A DNA stretch of 64,000 nucleotides from Dinghuibacter silviterrae. GTDB lineage: Bacteria > Bacteroidota > Bacteroidia > Chitinophagales > Chitinophagaceae. The position numbers and the translations under genes were made by a program. Of the stretch, positions 25,961 to 34,320 are shown in pieces. Where the stretch lies: the NCBI RefSeq assembly GCF_004366355.1, contig NZ_SODV01000002.1:2272768-2336767 (forward strand), read 5' to 3'. Under the pieces are notes generated by a model. The model did not search any database, had not been told where the DNA came from, and worked only from the letters and a program-made list of their open reading frames with translations. Numbering within the stretch: the first letter of the stretch is position 1; each line of letters opens with the position of its first letter.

Positions 25961-28236
25961 TCTTGTAGCGCAAATTTGGTTTGAAGCATTCCTTGATTCG
26001 ACAAGTCCTTAATGGAGGGTATAAAGTAATCCATGTTTAACTGGAAAGTCTGTACTTCCTGTTCTGATTTATTGGGCAGGATGGTTACCTTGTCATGTTT
26101 TGCTATTTCTTTGTTGAAAAGATCTATGTTTTCGAAAAAGCCGCTATCGGCGTTGCACCCGTGAAGAATCAAGGAAAGCAATCGGGAACAGTACATTAGC
26201 ATTACCTCATTCTTTACATACGAATTAATCCCATCCTGCCTGTCGTCATTGGATACCTGGCAGGTCTTAACCCCTTTGAAAGAAGTATAGACATTCCAAA
26301 GCGTTTCAACACCATAGTTGGTCGCCCAGGGAATGGCCATCAGCGTCTCTTTATTCATGTATCTTTCCCCTGCAAGCGGATGAATAATCAATTTTAACCT
26401 GTGTAATGCCTCCTTTACATTTACTGAACCCTCCAGTGCATTTAGTACCCCATGAATAACCTCGTTTCTTCTTCTTGGCGTGGCGATTAACGCATGCTTT
26501 ATGCCGTCGCCATTTTCTATGCCATAAGCCAGTTTATTCAGCGGGTCATATTCATCAATTTCTTCCAGATCGGAATCTAAAAAGAACAAGTGGTCACATT
26601 CGTCATACAAAGCCAGAGAACCCATTAACATGGACCAACCTTTACCATAATTATACGCCGTAATAGGGTGACTGGTTCGAAATTTATCAAAATTTAAAAG
26701 ACTGTTGCTTAGAAAGGATAAAGAGGCATGGGAAATATTGCCGTCTTTGGCAATCATGTCGCTGTCTAAAGTTTTATTAACGATCAATATGTGGCCGTTC
26801 GGGCATGCTTTCTGGGCGTATTTGGCTACTTTCCACAATGTTTCTTTTTCAACCCCCACAGTGGGTATAATGACGCCGATACCCGATGTTTTTAGCAGAG
26901 ACGATTGGAATGCGGGCGGTTTTATATAAAGGAAAACGTCTTTGCCCTCCGTATCAATTCTTCTTTTTATTAAGGATTTTGACGTCGAATCTGTTCTGTA
27001 TTCGTCAGACAACTCGTCACTCCACTGGCCGGCTTCTACATTGGGGAGGTCGTGCTCCCGTTTTTTGATAATATCCTGCGCTGTTTGTTTTAACAACTCC
27101 AGGTTTGATGGACTTTGATCAACCAGGAAATCCGCTATATTATCCAGGAGATAGTCTATTTTCTCATTGCTCATCGTGGATTGGGCCAATGAAATGGTAC
27201 CAAACCTGATTCCCCATCTATCCGTATTGGGGATTGGATTGGCATTTATTCGAATACCCATATTATAAAAATCGGCAACTAGCTGTTTCGAATTTGGAAT
27301 ATCGATTAAGACAATATGGGAGTCTGTGCCATTTGTTACGACTTTTATTCCTTTCTGCTGCAACTTGCCGGCAAATCGTTTTGCCAAAAAAACGATTTGC
27401 CGGGCTATCTTTTTAAAGTCATCGGTTTGAGCGAATTCCGCGGCCAACGCCTTCGCCATAAGTTGTGGCAATTGCATGGCGCCCTCAACACCGGGAAAAA
27501 CAGAGGACAACAATTTCTTACTCAAGTGTTCTTTTGCCATTAAGACGCCTCCCCTGGGCCCTAAAAATGTCTTTTGTGTTCCAAAAGTGACAATATCGGA
27601 TGCCCCCAGGTTATTGGTCATGGCTCCGCCGGCAATAAGTCCCGCCGTATGGGATATGTCTGCCATGTGATATGCGCCATAAGCGTGTGCGATCCTGGCA
27701 ATTGCTGAATGTTCGACAGTTCTTGGACAAGAGGACCCGCCCGATATAACCAATTTGGGCTTAACCCGGCCAATCATTTCTTCGAGCGCTGCCAGGTCAA
27801 CCGTGCCATCATCCTCTGTTCCATAATGTGTTACTTCAAAAAATCTGCCCAAAAATGATTTTGGATGGCCATGGCTAAGGTGCCCGCCCTGACTCAACCC
27901 CAGGGATACAACTTTATCTCCCGTAGCGAGGAGCCCTAAAAAAACGGAAATATTTGCATGGGTGGCTGTTAACGGCCGAACATCGACAAATGGAAGACCA
28001 AATAGTTCGCCATACAACTTTTGGGCATATTCTTCCAGGTCATCCAAGGCGCCAGGGATGGGAAAATACCTGTTTCTAACACTTCCTTCTACGGTAAGCT
28101 CGTGTGAATTGGAGGCAAAGCTTTTCTTAATATATGGATACTCAATACAGGAGGAGGCATTCAAAGATATGGTATCCCTTATTTCTTTTTCCAGGGAAAC
28201 AATGCACCGTTGCGCAAAGGTGTTTTTCGATGGCAT
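25957..28236 (-). CDS. Fusion of SHMT-like PLP enzyme and GT-A glycosyltransferase
   Basis: This 759-residue protein joins two enzymes. Residues 1-400 form a serine-hydroxymethyltransferase-like fold: GGHLSHG (117-123), DISHTAG (193-199) and the PLP-lysine motif TFGTQKTFLGPRGG (Lys222). Residues 450-750 look like a GT-A glycosyltransferase: nucleotide-sugar start GVIIPTVGVEKE, the NYGKGWSMLMGS loop, the metal-binding DSD (554-556) and LAGERYMNKETLM. The overall plan recalls mannosylglycerate or glucosyl-3-phosphoglycerate synthases. Typical SHMT is about 420 residues with no such partner. It is AT-rich, has its own promoter, and is coupled to the EamA gene. I infer a pathway that makes and glycosylates a small amino-acid-derived molecule, which the transporter exports; the product is unknown. 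Confidence 0.88.
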   Translation of the reverse strand: MPSKNTFAQRCIVSLEKEIRDTISLNASSCIEYPYIKKSFASNSHELTVEGSVRNRYFPIPGALDDLEEYAQKLYGELFGLPFVDVRPLTATHANISVFLGLLATGDKVVSLGLSQGGHLSHGHPKSFLGRFFEVTHYGTEDDGTVDLAALEEMIGRVKPKLVISGGSSCPRTVEHSAIARIAHAYGAYHMADISHTAGLIAGGAMTNNLGASDIVTFGTQKTFLGPRGGVLMAKEHLSKKLLSSVFPGVEGAMQLPQLMAKALAAEFAQTDDFKKIARQIVFLAKRFAGKLQQKGIKVVTNGTDSHIVLIDIPNSKQLVADFYNMGIRINANPIPNTDRWGIRFGTISLAQSTMSNEKIDYLLDNIADFLVDQSPSNLELLKQTAQDIIKKREHDLPNVEAGQWSDELSDEYRTDSTSKSLIKRRIDTEGKDVFLYIKPPAFQSSLLKTSGIGVIIPTVGVEKETLWKVAKYAQKACPNGHILIVNKTLDSDMIAKDGNISHASLSFLSNSLLNFDKFRTSHPITAYNYGKGWSMLMGSLALYDECDHLFFLDSDLEEIDEYDPLNKLAYGIENGDGIKHALIATPRRRNEVIHGVLNALEGSVNVKEALHRLKLIIHPLAGERYMNKETLMAIPWATNYGVETLWNVYTSFKGVKTCQVSNDDRQDGINSYVKNEVMLMYCSRLLSLILHGCNADSGFFENIDLFNKEIAKHDKVTILPNKSEQEVQTFQLNMDYFIPSIKDLSNQGMLQTKFALQD

Positions 28237-28255
28237 GACCTTGGGTTTGGTGCAC

Positions 28256-28286
28256 CTAAAGTATATATTATATTTAGTTTTCCAAA
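28256..28286 (-). promoter_or_regulatory. Promoter of the SHMT-GT/EamA operon
   Basis: On the minus strand TTTG (28283-28286) and TACTTTAG (28256-28263) are spaced by exactly 19 bases, close to the Bacteroidota consensus TTTG-N19-TAnnTTTG. The start codon follows 19 bases after the -7 box. Confidence 0.6.
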
Positions 28287-28375
28287 CAATCGAATCTAAA
28301 TTAAAAGTGAATAAAAGTTAGAAATCCTACGTTGCCTTAAATGATTTTTCCCGAATTCATAACTTTTTTCGTTTT

Positions 28376-29254
28376 TTAGGACCGTACTTTATCTTTAAGT
28401 GTTACTGTAGGATTTAATTCAGCTATGCGATCCTTGCTTTTGCCCAGATTAATACTGAATATTTTCTCATCCCATATTTTCAGAACGTCATTGTCTTCTT
28501 TTTTCCCGGTCAATTTCCCTCCCTGAGGTCCGTCTCCTTCCCCTCCGGAACTGATTTTTGTGTAGTCTACAAGGCTTTGGGCCGCTGCCGAGAACGCAAA
28601 TTCAACTAAAACGTCGTCTGAATTGCTGTCTTTGGATTTCAAAAAGTAATGCAAGGCTTGACCCAAAGACCCCCCATGTCCCTTGAGTATATCTTTAACG
28701 TTATGACTCGCCTCATAGGTAGCCCAATCTGCTTTCTTCATGGTACGATAAATGCGCAGGGTTTTGTTTTTCCCGGTACGTGCCTGGGGCGCCTCGTCTG
28801 CCTTTTCCCAGAATTGTCCATCCGTTTGGTCCGTTCCTACCAGGTCCTCCACTCCCAGCAGCCTCAGCTTAATATCCTGTACCAGTTGACGGGTAAGGTC
28901 TTTGTCGCCGGCGAAGGTCTTAGTGTTATTATATTTCACTAACATTGCTCCTATGTCGGTTTTCAGCTTATTATTCAAATAAGTGTTTTTAGCCCTTGTT
29001 GTTTTGCCTTTTGTGCCTCCAGCAAAAATCGTATCCATTTGGGCCCATTGCGCGATGTAGGGTTTGACTTCCGCATACTGCGCATTGATCAGCGCAGCAT
29101 CATTATGTTCTTTTGAAACGGTACCTATCGTTATCGTCCTCTGAACCACCGGTTTCATGGGGCGAACGGCAGATTTTATACCGCCTTGCTTTTGGGTAAC
29201 AGCATTTGCTGCGGCCTCGCGTCTGTTTTCTTGTTGGAAATAGTTCGTTTTCAT
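28376..29254 (-). CDS. Possible secreted toxin-like effector with DUF4157-type N-terminus
   Basis: This 292-residue protein is counted from ATG at 29254; a TTG nine codons upstream is less likely. The N-terminus EAAANAVTQKQGG, followed by PVVQRTITIG, resembles from memory the disordered N-termini of Bacteroidota DUF4157 (eCIS-associated) proteins. There is no Sec signal. The C-terminal half contains LRIYRTMKKADW (Arg170), GHGGSLGQALHYF and VLVEFAFS (Glu218), a pattern that could be an ADP-ribosyltransferase-type fold; this is weak inference. DNA is AT-richer than the surroundings. It lies upstream of, and on the same strand as, the SHMT-GT operon. Confidence 0.7.
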   Translation of the reverse strand: MKTNYFQQENRREAAANAVTQKQGGIKSAVRPMKPVVQRTITIGTVSKEHNDAALINAQYAEVKPYIAQWAQMDTIFAGGTKGKTTRAKNTYLNNKLKTDIGAMLVKYNNTKTFAGDKDLTRQLVQDIKLRLLGVEDLVGTDQTDGQFWEKADEAPQARTGKNKTLRIYRTMKKADWATYEASHNVKDILKGHGGSLGQALHYFLKSKDSNSDDVLVEFAFSAAAQSLVDYTKISSGGEGDGPQGGKLTGKKEDNDVLKIWDEKIFSINLGKSKDRIAELNPTVTLKDKVRS

Positions 29255-29278
29255 ACCGGCTAAAGCCGGCAATATAGA

Positions 29279-29286
29279 CAAAAATA
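29279..29286 (-). promoter_or_regulatory. Candidate -7 box for the effector-like gene
   Basis: The minus strand reads TATTTTTG, a full match to TAnnTTTG, 24 bases upstream of the ATG. A small inverted repeat, CCGGCTTTAGCCGG (29256-29269), lies between it and the start. No clear -33 element was found. Confidence 0.4.
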
Positions 29287-29334
29287 GAAGCCGCTCCCCC
29301 CCGTCTTTCTACCTGATTGTGGTCGTTTATGAAC

Positions 29335-29364
29335 TTGTCATGAAAAATCGTAAGGATAACTTTC
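29335..29364 (+). promoter_or_regulatory. Promoter of the orphan lanthipeptide-like precursor
   Basis: TTG (29335-29337) and TAACTTTC (29357-29364) are separated by exactly 19 bases and fit the Bacteroidota promoter consensus with one mismatch in the -7 box. The precursor ATG follows 43 bases later. Confidence 0.6.
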
Positions 29365-29407
29365 TTATCTTAGGCGGAATCCATTTTATCACTAACCAAA
29401 AATTTTT

Positions 29408-29557
29408 ATGAAAAAGATCGAATTGAGCCAACCGAAACTCCAATTGAAAAGGGAAAAGATCGCCCAGCTCAACAATGCTACCGCTGCGGCTTCGCAAGTG
29501 GAACCCACGACGACGGTTCTGCTGAGCATCCAGCACAAGTGTCCGTTTCCCCGCTAA
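29408..29557 (+). CDS. Class I lanthipeptide-like RiPP precursor peptide
   Basis: This is a 49-residue peptide, too short for most gene callers. The leader KLQLKREKIAQLN matches the Bacteroidota class I lanthipeptide leader pattern KLxLKKExIAxLN. The core region is Thr/Ser-containing (EPTTTVLLSIQHKCPFPR) with a single Cys, so only one lanthionine ring would be possible if it is modified. It has a good promoter upstream (29335-29364) and an intrinsic terminator 48 bases after the stop, so it is a free-standing transcription unit. No LanB, LanC, transporter or radical-SAM gene is seen in the window, so any modification would need enzymes encoded elsewhere. Family assignment rests on the leader pattern only. 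Confidence 0.75.
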   Translation: MKKIELSQPKLQLKREKIAQLNNATAAASQVEPTTTVLLSIQHKCPFPR

Positions 29558-29604
29558 GAGAGCATAATAAAACACCTTAAAACGACGGTAAGAGGTGTCA
29601 CCGC

Positions 29605-29635
29605 AAAAGGGCTGGGGCGACCCGGCCTTTTTTTT
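29605..29635 (+). terminator. Intrinsic terminator of the precursor-peptide gene
   Basis: AAAGGGCTGGG pairs with CCCGGCCTTTT around a GCGA tetraloop, an 11-bp stem with two G-T wobbles, followed by a run of eight T (29628-29635). Confidence 0.85.
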
Positions 29636-29664
29636 GCGCCGCCGCGGCTGGCGCCGCACGCCAT

Positions 29665-29681
29665 GGCCGGCGGCGCCGGCC
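29665..29681. other. GC-rich hairpin after the barrel gene
   Basis: GGCCGGC-GGC-GCCGGCC is a perfect 7-bp stem with a 3-base loop, placed just beyond the stop (29687) of the minus-strand barrel gene. It has no T-tract in that direction, so its role in termination is uncertain. Confidence 0.4.
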
Positions 29682-29686
29682 GCCGC

Positions 29687-30499
29687 CTAAAACTTCCTCC
29701 GCGTCAGGTTAAACCCCACGCGAAACAGGCACCCGCTCACATACACATTCTTCCCCGTACAGATGCTGGTCAGCCCCCGCTGGTAAGAAATATCGATGTT
29801 GAGGTTGGCGAGATAAAAACAAAAGCCCCCGATGAACCCCGCGTAGGACTTTGTCAGCGCTGGATCGGTGTCCACGGCCTCTGTCCCGTTGAGGCTGTGG
29901 AAACCCTTGGCCAGGTAGCAGATTTGCGGACCGGCATACACAAAAATCGCGTTGGTATAAGGGATCCCCCCGGGATTGTAGTGCCCCGGCGTGGTCGTGG
30001 TGGTGGTGATGACATGGTAGTAATACCCATGATCGTATACGTAGGTATAGGAGTTGCTCGAACCGGCCGTATAACTGGGTGAGGTTACCTTGTTTTTAAA
30101 CGAGATACAATACTCGAACAACACCGGCACGTTGATATAATTCAGGGTCAGGGACTCCTGCCCGTTCCCATCCCCGCCGTTATTGGCGGTGAAATAGTCC
30201 CACACCAGTTTGGTTTTAATCCCGATGTCGGGACCGATGCGTCCGGGTTTGTTTTTCTTATGCAGCCATTCAAGGTAGATGTCTCCTGAATACGCAGTCT
30301 GGTGCATCAGGTGGGATTGGACCAGGGTATTGGTCTTTGGGTCAAGGGGAGCCACCCCTGTCCCGCCCCACCAGGCGCCAACATCAAAACCGGAGTTAAA
30401 CCGCCAGGTCTTGGGATGCATTTCCGTGGAATAGGTATGCTGGGCTTGTGCCCACAAGGGTAACAGCGCGATGAGCAGCCGGAGGAACGTCGATTTCAT
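29687..30499 (-). CDS. Outer-membrane beta-barrel protein
   Basis: This 270-residue protein has a Sec signal peptide (FLRLLIALLPLWAQAQ) and then strand-rich, aromatic-rich sequence that ends in Phe (RVGFNLTRRKF), the usual last residue of outer-membrane barrels. Glycine-aromatic alternation (NSGFDVGAWWGG; FVYAGPQICYLAKGF) fits PorT-like barrels of Bacteroidota. A Thr-rich, Tyr-rich loop lies near residue 165 (YYYHVITTTTTTPGH). The ATG follows a palindrome at 30506-30519 that overlaps a likely -7 box (TGCCTTTG). Specific cargo is unknown. Confidence 0.8.
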   Translation of the reverse strand: MKSTFLRLLIALLPLWAQAQHTYSTEMHPKTWRFNSGFDVGAWWGGTGVAPLDPKTNTLVQSHLMHQTAYSGDIYLEWLHKKNKPGRIGPDIGIKTKLVWDYFTANNGGDGNGQESLTLNYINVPVLFEYCISFKNKVTSPSYTAGSSNSYTYVYDHGYYYHVITTTTTTPGHYNPGGIPYTNAIFVYAGPQICYLAKGFHSLNGTEAVDTDPALTKSYAGFIGGFCFYLANLNIDISYQRGLTSICTGKNVYVSGCLFRVGFNLTRRKF

Positions 30500-30505
30500 G
30501 GTACA

Positions 30506-30519
30506 AAGGCAATTGCCTT
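30506..30519. promoter_or_regulatory. 14-bp palindrome at the barrel-gene promoter
   Basis: AAGGCAATTGCCTT is a perfect palindrome seven bases upstream of the barrel-gene ATG. On the minus strand its end merges with TGCCTTTG, a possible -7 box. This is the expected place for a repressor operator; no regulator is identified. Confidence 0.4.
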
Positions 30520-30573
30520 AAAAGTACATCCGCGGCTAGCGCTTATACAATACCGTGTTCCCGGTATTTGTGT

Positions 30574-30975
30574 CTACCGGGAAGCCGGTAGGCCGGCAGA
30601 CTTATTGGAAGCCAGCAGGTCCCGGGCCTGTCTTTCGAACTCCCGGGCGACGATCCAGCCCAGGACCTCGATGACGAGGACTGCCGTGAAGGCGTCGAAG
30701 AGGTTTCCCAGCACGGGTATCCACCCCACCAGGAAGTCCGAGATTCCCCGCCCGATCATTGTGGCGGCAGTGCCTACGATCAGCGCGGTGCGGTAGCTGT
30801 GCCGCAACCGCAGACCGAAGGCGCTTCCCAGGCTGATGACCATGATGATTTCGATGGGCACAAGAATGAGGTTGTCGCTCTCCGGGATCTGCGCAAGGCC
30901 CGCCCCCACAAAGGCGCCCGCCAGGGCGGACAAGTGGATGATGCGGCGGCACTTGTTTTTTTGCGAAAACGTCAT
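30574..30975 (-). CDS. Small membrane protein, DUF697-like
   Basis: This 133-residue protein contains two or three hydrophobic segments (LSALAGAFVGAGLA; LVPIEIIMVISLGSAFGL; the GTAATMIGRGISDFLVGWIP region). The pattern RTALIVGTAATMIGRG and VGWIPVLGN resembles the membrane-associated DUF697 family, which I name from memory. The cytoplasmic tail is charged. A TACTTTTA box (30979-30986, minus) sits just before the ATG. Function unknown. Confidence 0.7.
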   Translation of the reverse strand: MTFSQKNKCRRIIHLSALAGAFVGAGLAQIPESDNLILVPIEIIMVISLGSAFGLRLRHSYRTALIVGTAATMIGRGISDFLVGWIPVLGNLFDAFTAVLVIEVLGWIVAREFERQARDLLASNKSAGLPASR

Positions 30976-31194
30976 ACCTAAAAGTACGAATTACCGCGCA
31001 GAAAGGACGCCCATCGCAGACCCGCTGTCCACCGCGGGCCCGCCGCAGCCGCCCGCCGCCCCGCCGCGGCCGCCGGCCGCGTGCCCCGGACACTCACCGT
31101 ATCGAAACCGGACGCCCCGTCCCGGAGCTATCGCGCCAACAGGCTGACCACCAAAGGCATACGTCTTTGGCTCCGCCTTTGCGGACAAAAGGTT

Positions 31195-33582
31195 ATGCTA
31201 AAGAACTACCTCATCGCCGCCTACCGCAACCTGGTCAAGCACCGTGTCCATTCCGCCATCAATGTCCTGGGCCTGGCCGTGGGCATGGCCGTCGCCCTGC
31301 TCATCGGTCTTTGGATAAAGGACGAGCTCACCTATGATAAAAACTTTGAGCATTACGACCAGTTGGGTGTGATCTGGCAAAATACGATCGCCAACGGTCA
31401 CGTGGAGACGTGGGACGATACACCCTGGCCCATGGGGGGTGAGTTGCGCGCGAATTACGCGAAGGACTTTAGCCGGGTGGCGATGATGGCCGGGCCGTAT
31501 GGCTTCCTCTTAGGTAAGGGGGATAAAACGATGGCCGCCAACGGGGCCTATGCAGAAGCGCCGATGGCAGAGATGCTCAGTCTCGATATGGTCAGCGGTT
31601 CCCGCAAAGGGCTGGAGGGTGATCCGGACGGGGTTTTGCTATCGGCATCGCTCGCGCGGGAAATTTTTGGCGACGAACAGGCCTTGGGCAAGGTGTTGCG
31701 GATCGACAACCAGGCCGACCTCAAGGTAGAAGGTGTTTACCGGGACCTGCCGGACAATTGTTCCTTTTCCGGGATGCGTTTTATGGCCAACTGGGACCAG
31801 TTGACGCGCCGTCAGCATTTTGCCACGCAGGATAATCCGTGGCGGTCCAATTCCTTTTCCACGTATGTGGAGCTCCGGCCGGGGGTTAGCCCGGCCCAGG
31901 CGAGCCAGGACATCGAGTATGCCAAGTTGAAGAGGGTCCGGCAGGATGAGGTACTTCACCACGGGTTGATCTTTGTCCACGCCATGCCGCGCTGGCGGCT
32001 GCACTCGGATTTCCGGGAGGGGAAGTATGCGGGCGGTTTTATCGAATACGTCTGGATGTTTGGCCTGATTGGTTTTGGCGTGCTGTTGCTGGCCTGTATC
32101 AACTTTATGAACCTGAGTACGGCACGCTCCGAACGCAGGGCCAAAGAAGTGGGGGTTCGCAAGGCGATCGGCTCCCTGAGGGGACAATTGATCGGGCAGT
32201 TTATGGGTGAATCCATCCTCGTAGTGGTCATGGCGTTCGTGGTGGCGCTGGGGCTGGCGCAGGCCGCCCTCCCCTTTTTTAACGGCGTGGCCAACAAAAT
32301 GCTTCATATACCCTGGGGCAGTGGTGCGTTCTGGGGGGCGGTGGCGCTTTTCTGCGGCGTCACCGGTCTTATCGCGGGAAGCTATCCCGCGTTGTATCTT
32401 TCTTCCTTCCGGCCCGTAAAGGTGCTCAAAGGAACATTCAAGGCAGGCCGTTGGGCCGCCTTGCCTCGTCGCGCCCTGGTCGTTCTCCAGTTTACGATCT
32501 CGGTCATCCTGATCGTGGGGACCGTGGTGGTGTTCCGGCAGATTGACTTTTCAAAGGACCGGCCGGTCGGGTATGACCGACAGGGTCTGTTCATGGTGTC
32601 CATGTTTACCCCGGACATCCACCAGCATTTCCCGGTGGTCCGGGACGAGCTCCTGAAGACGGGGCTGATCGCGGAGGCCGCGGAGTCGAGCAGCCCTACG
32701 ACCGGGGTTTGGTCCACGAACAGCGATTTTGAATGGGTGGGGAAAACACCGGGTCTCTCCCTTGATTTTCCCAACATCGAAGTATCGCCCGAATATGGTA
32801 AAACGGTGGGCTGGCAGTTTCTCGACGGGCGCGACTTTTCCAGGGCCGAACCCGGGGACACTGCCGCCTTTGTCGCCAACGAAACGGTGGTACATTTTAT
32901 GGGGCTCCAACACCCGGTGGGCCAGATCATCCGTTGGGACGGGCATCCGTTCAAACTCGTCGGTGTCATCAAGGACATGTTGATGGAGTCGCCTTATGCG
33001 GCCGTGCGCCCCACTTTTTATCACCTGCTGCCCAAAGACGACTATGCAAAAGTGATGGTCCGGATCGCCCCCGGAGCAGGCCCCCACGACGCCCTCGCCA
33101 AGACGGAAGCGATCTTCAAACGCTTTGCGCCAAGCCAGCCGTTTGACGTTCAATTCGCGGACACGGATTTCGCGTTGAAGTTCGGGGACGAGGAACGCAT
33201 CGGGCGGCTGGCGGGCTTTTTCACCGCCCTGGCCGTCTTTATCAGCTGTCTGGGTCTTTTTGCCCTGGCCTCATTTACCGCGGAACAGCGTGTCAAAGAG
33301 ATCGGCATCCGGAAGGTGCTGGGCGCTTCCGTCGTGCAGCTTTGGGAAATGTTGTCCCGCGAGTTCGTTGTCCTGGTGGGGCTTTCGCTTGGGATCGCCC
33401 TGCCCGTGGCCTTTTACCTGACCCGCCGGTGGTTGCAACATTATTCCTACAGGTCGGATCTGCCCTGGTGGATTTTTGCGGGGGCAGCGGTCTGCGCCCT
33501 GGCGCTCACCCTCGCCACGGTCAGCGTACAAGCGGTCAGGGCCGCGCTGGCCAACCCCGTGCGCAGCCTGAGAACCGAGTAA
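31195..33582 (+). CDS. FtsX/MacB-type ABC transporter permease
   Basis: This 795-residue inner-membrane protein starts at ATG 31195, where MLKNYLIAAYRNLVKHRVHS matches the family N-terminus; an upstream GTG at 31081 would add 38 residues from very GC-rich DNA and is rejected. It has an N-terminal membrane segment, a MacB periplasmic domain, an FtsX domain near residues 270-430 (GLIGFGVLLLACINFMNLST; RAKEVGVRKAIGSLRGQLI), a second periplasmic domain and a second FtsX domain at about 660-795 (EQRVKEIGIRKVLGAS). This is the duplicated layout common in Bacteroidota. No ATPase gene is adjacent. The following two-component genes probably regulate or are regulated with it. Confidence 0.95.
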   Translation: MLKNYLIAAYRNLVKHRVHSAINVLGLAVGMAVALLIGLWIKDELTYDKNFEHYDQLGVIWQNTIANGHVETWDDTPWPMGGELRANYAKDFSRVAMMAGPYGFLLGKGDKTMAANGAYAEAPMAEMLSLDMVSGSRKGLEGDPDGVLLSASLAREIFGDEQALGKVLRIDNQADLKVEGVYRDLPDNCSFSGMRFMANWDQLTRRQHFATQDNPWRSNSFSTYVELRPGVSPAQASQDIEYAKLKRVRQDEVLHHGLIFVHAMPRWRLHSDFREGKYAGGFIEYVWMFGLIGFGVLLLACINFMNLSTARSERRAKEVGVRKAIGSLRGQLIGQFMGESILVVVMAFVVALGLAQAALPFFNGVANKMLHIPWGSGAFWGAVALFCGVTGLIAGSYPALYLSSFRPVKVLKGTFKAGRWAALPRRALVVLQFTISVILIVGTVVVFRQIDFSKDRPVGYDRQGLFMVSMFTPDIHQHFPVVRDELLKTGLIAEAAESSSPTTGVWSTNSDFEWVGKTPGLSLDFPNIEVSPEYGKTVGWQFLDGRDFSRAEPGDTAAFVANETVVHFMGLQHPVGQIIRWDGHPFKLVGVIKDMLMESPYAAVRPTFYHLLPKDDYAKVMVRIAPGAGPHDALAKTEAIFKRFAPSQPFDVQFADTDFALKFGDEERIGRLAGFFTALAVFISCLGLFALASFTAEQRVKEIGIRKVLGASVVQLWEMLSREFVVLVGLSLGIALPVAFYLTRRWLQHYSYRSDLPWWIFAGAAVCALALTLATVSVQAVRAALANPVRSLRTE

Positions 33583-33603
33583 TTTATTATCTTCCGGGTC
33601 AGT

Positions 33604-34320
33604 ATGATCCTTTACCACGGTTTGTTGCTGATACTCGGTCTTGTCATCGCTTTGCAGTTCGTGATTATCATGATCCAGCACCAGCGGATGAAACAGGCGC
33701 TGATGGACCATCACAGCGGCAAACAGGACCTGGTCGACAAGGTGCGCTCCCTCGAACTGGAGACCATGAAGGCCAGGCTCAACCCCCACCTGTTCAAAAA
33801 TGCGCTGAATGCCATCCAGTCTCACGCCTACCAAACGTATTACGCGCTGGACAAGCTCTCCAACGTCCTGGACTTTATCCTTTACGAAAGCGAAAGACCA
33901 TTTGTGACGTTGAAGGAAGAGGTGGAATTCGCGCTGAGCCTGATCGAAATCAACCGGCTAAAAGTCAGCCCCCTGTTCGACCTCCAGGTGAAAAACCGGA
34001 TCGATACGGCGTCGCCGCTGTACACCCGGGAATGGATCGCCCCCCTGATCAGCATCGACCTTATCGAAAACGCCTTCAAACACGCCGACCTCCAACGCGA
34101 AGGCGCCTTTATCGCCATCCTCTTCGAGCTCAAAGGGGACCGTTTCACCCTCACCGTCTCCAACAAGGTCAGCGCGGGAGAGCCCCTGAAAAAAGAAAAG
34201 AGCGGCGTCGGCCGGGCCACCCTCCAGACCCGTTTGGCTGCGCTCTACCCCGGCCGTCATCATCTGGAACAATTTATGCAGGAGGAGGTCTATACGGCCA
34301 AACTGGACCTACAACTATGA
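33604..34320 (+). CDS. LytS-like sensor histidine kinase
   Basis: This 238-residue kinase has one N-terminal membrane helix (LLLILGLVIALQFVIIMI) and a His_kinase domain in which His62 sits in LNPHLFKNALNAIQSHA; the ATPase region shows IDLIENAFKHAD and VGRATLQTRLAALYPG. It is the sensor of a LytS/LytTR pair and lacks any large sensory domain. It begins 21 bases after the permease stop, with TATCTTCC (33588-33595) as a possible -7 box, and its stop overlaps the regulator start by four bases. It probably phosphorylates the downstream regulator in response to envelope stress or a permease-linked signal, which is inference. Confidence 0.93.
   Translation: MILYHGLLLILGLVIALQFVIIMIQHQRMKQALMDHHSGKQDLVDKVRSLELETMKARLNPHLFKNALNAIQSHAYQTYYALDKLSNVLDFILYESERPFVTLKEEVEFALSLIEINRLKVSPLFDLQVKNRIDTASPLYTREWIAPLISIDLIENAFKHADLQREGAFIAILFELKGDRFTLTVSNKVSAGEPLKKEKSGVGRATLQTRLAALYPGRHHLEQFMQEEVYTAKLDLQL

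Noticed and set aside
31015-31090. Very GC-rich region with repeats of CCGCCG type upstream of the permease
   Set aside because: It can fold in several ways but shows no defined stem with a T-tract or any conserved motif; it looks like simple GC-rich sequence.
33342-34316. Upstream part of the open frame that contains the LytTR regulator
   Set aside because: This part is out of frame with the permease and the histidine kinase, which are both clear; the regulator starts at 34317.
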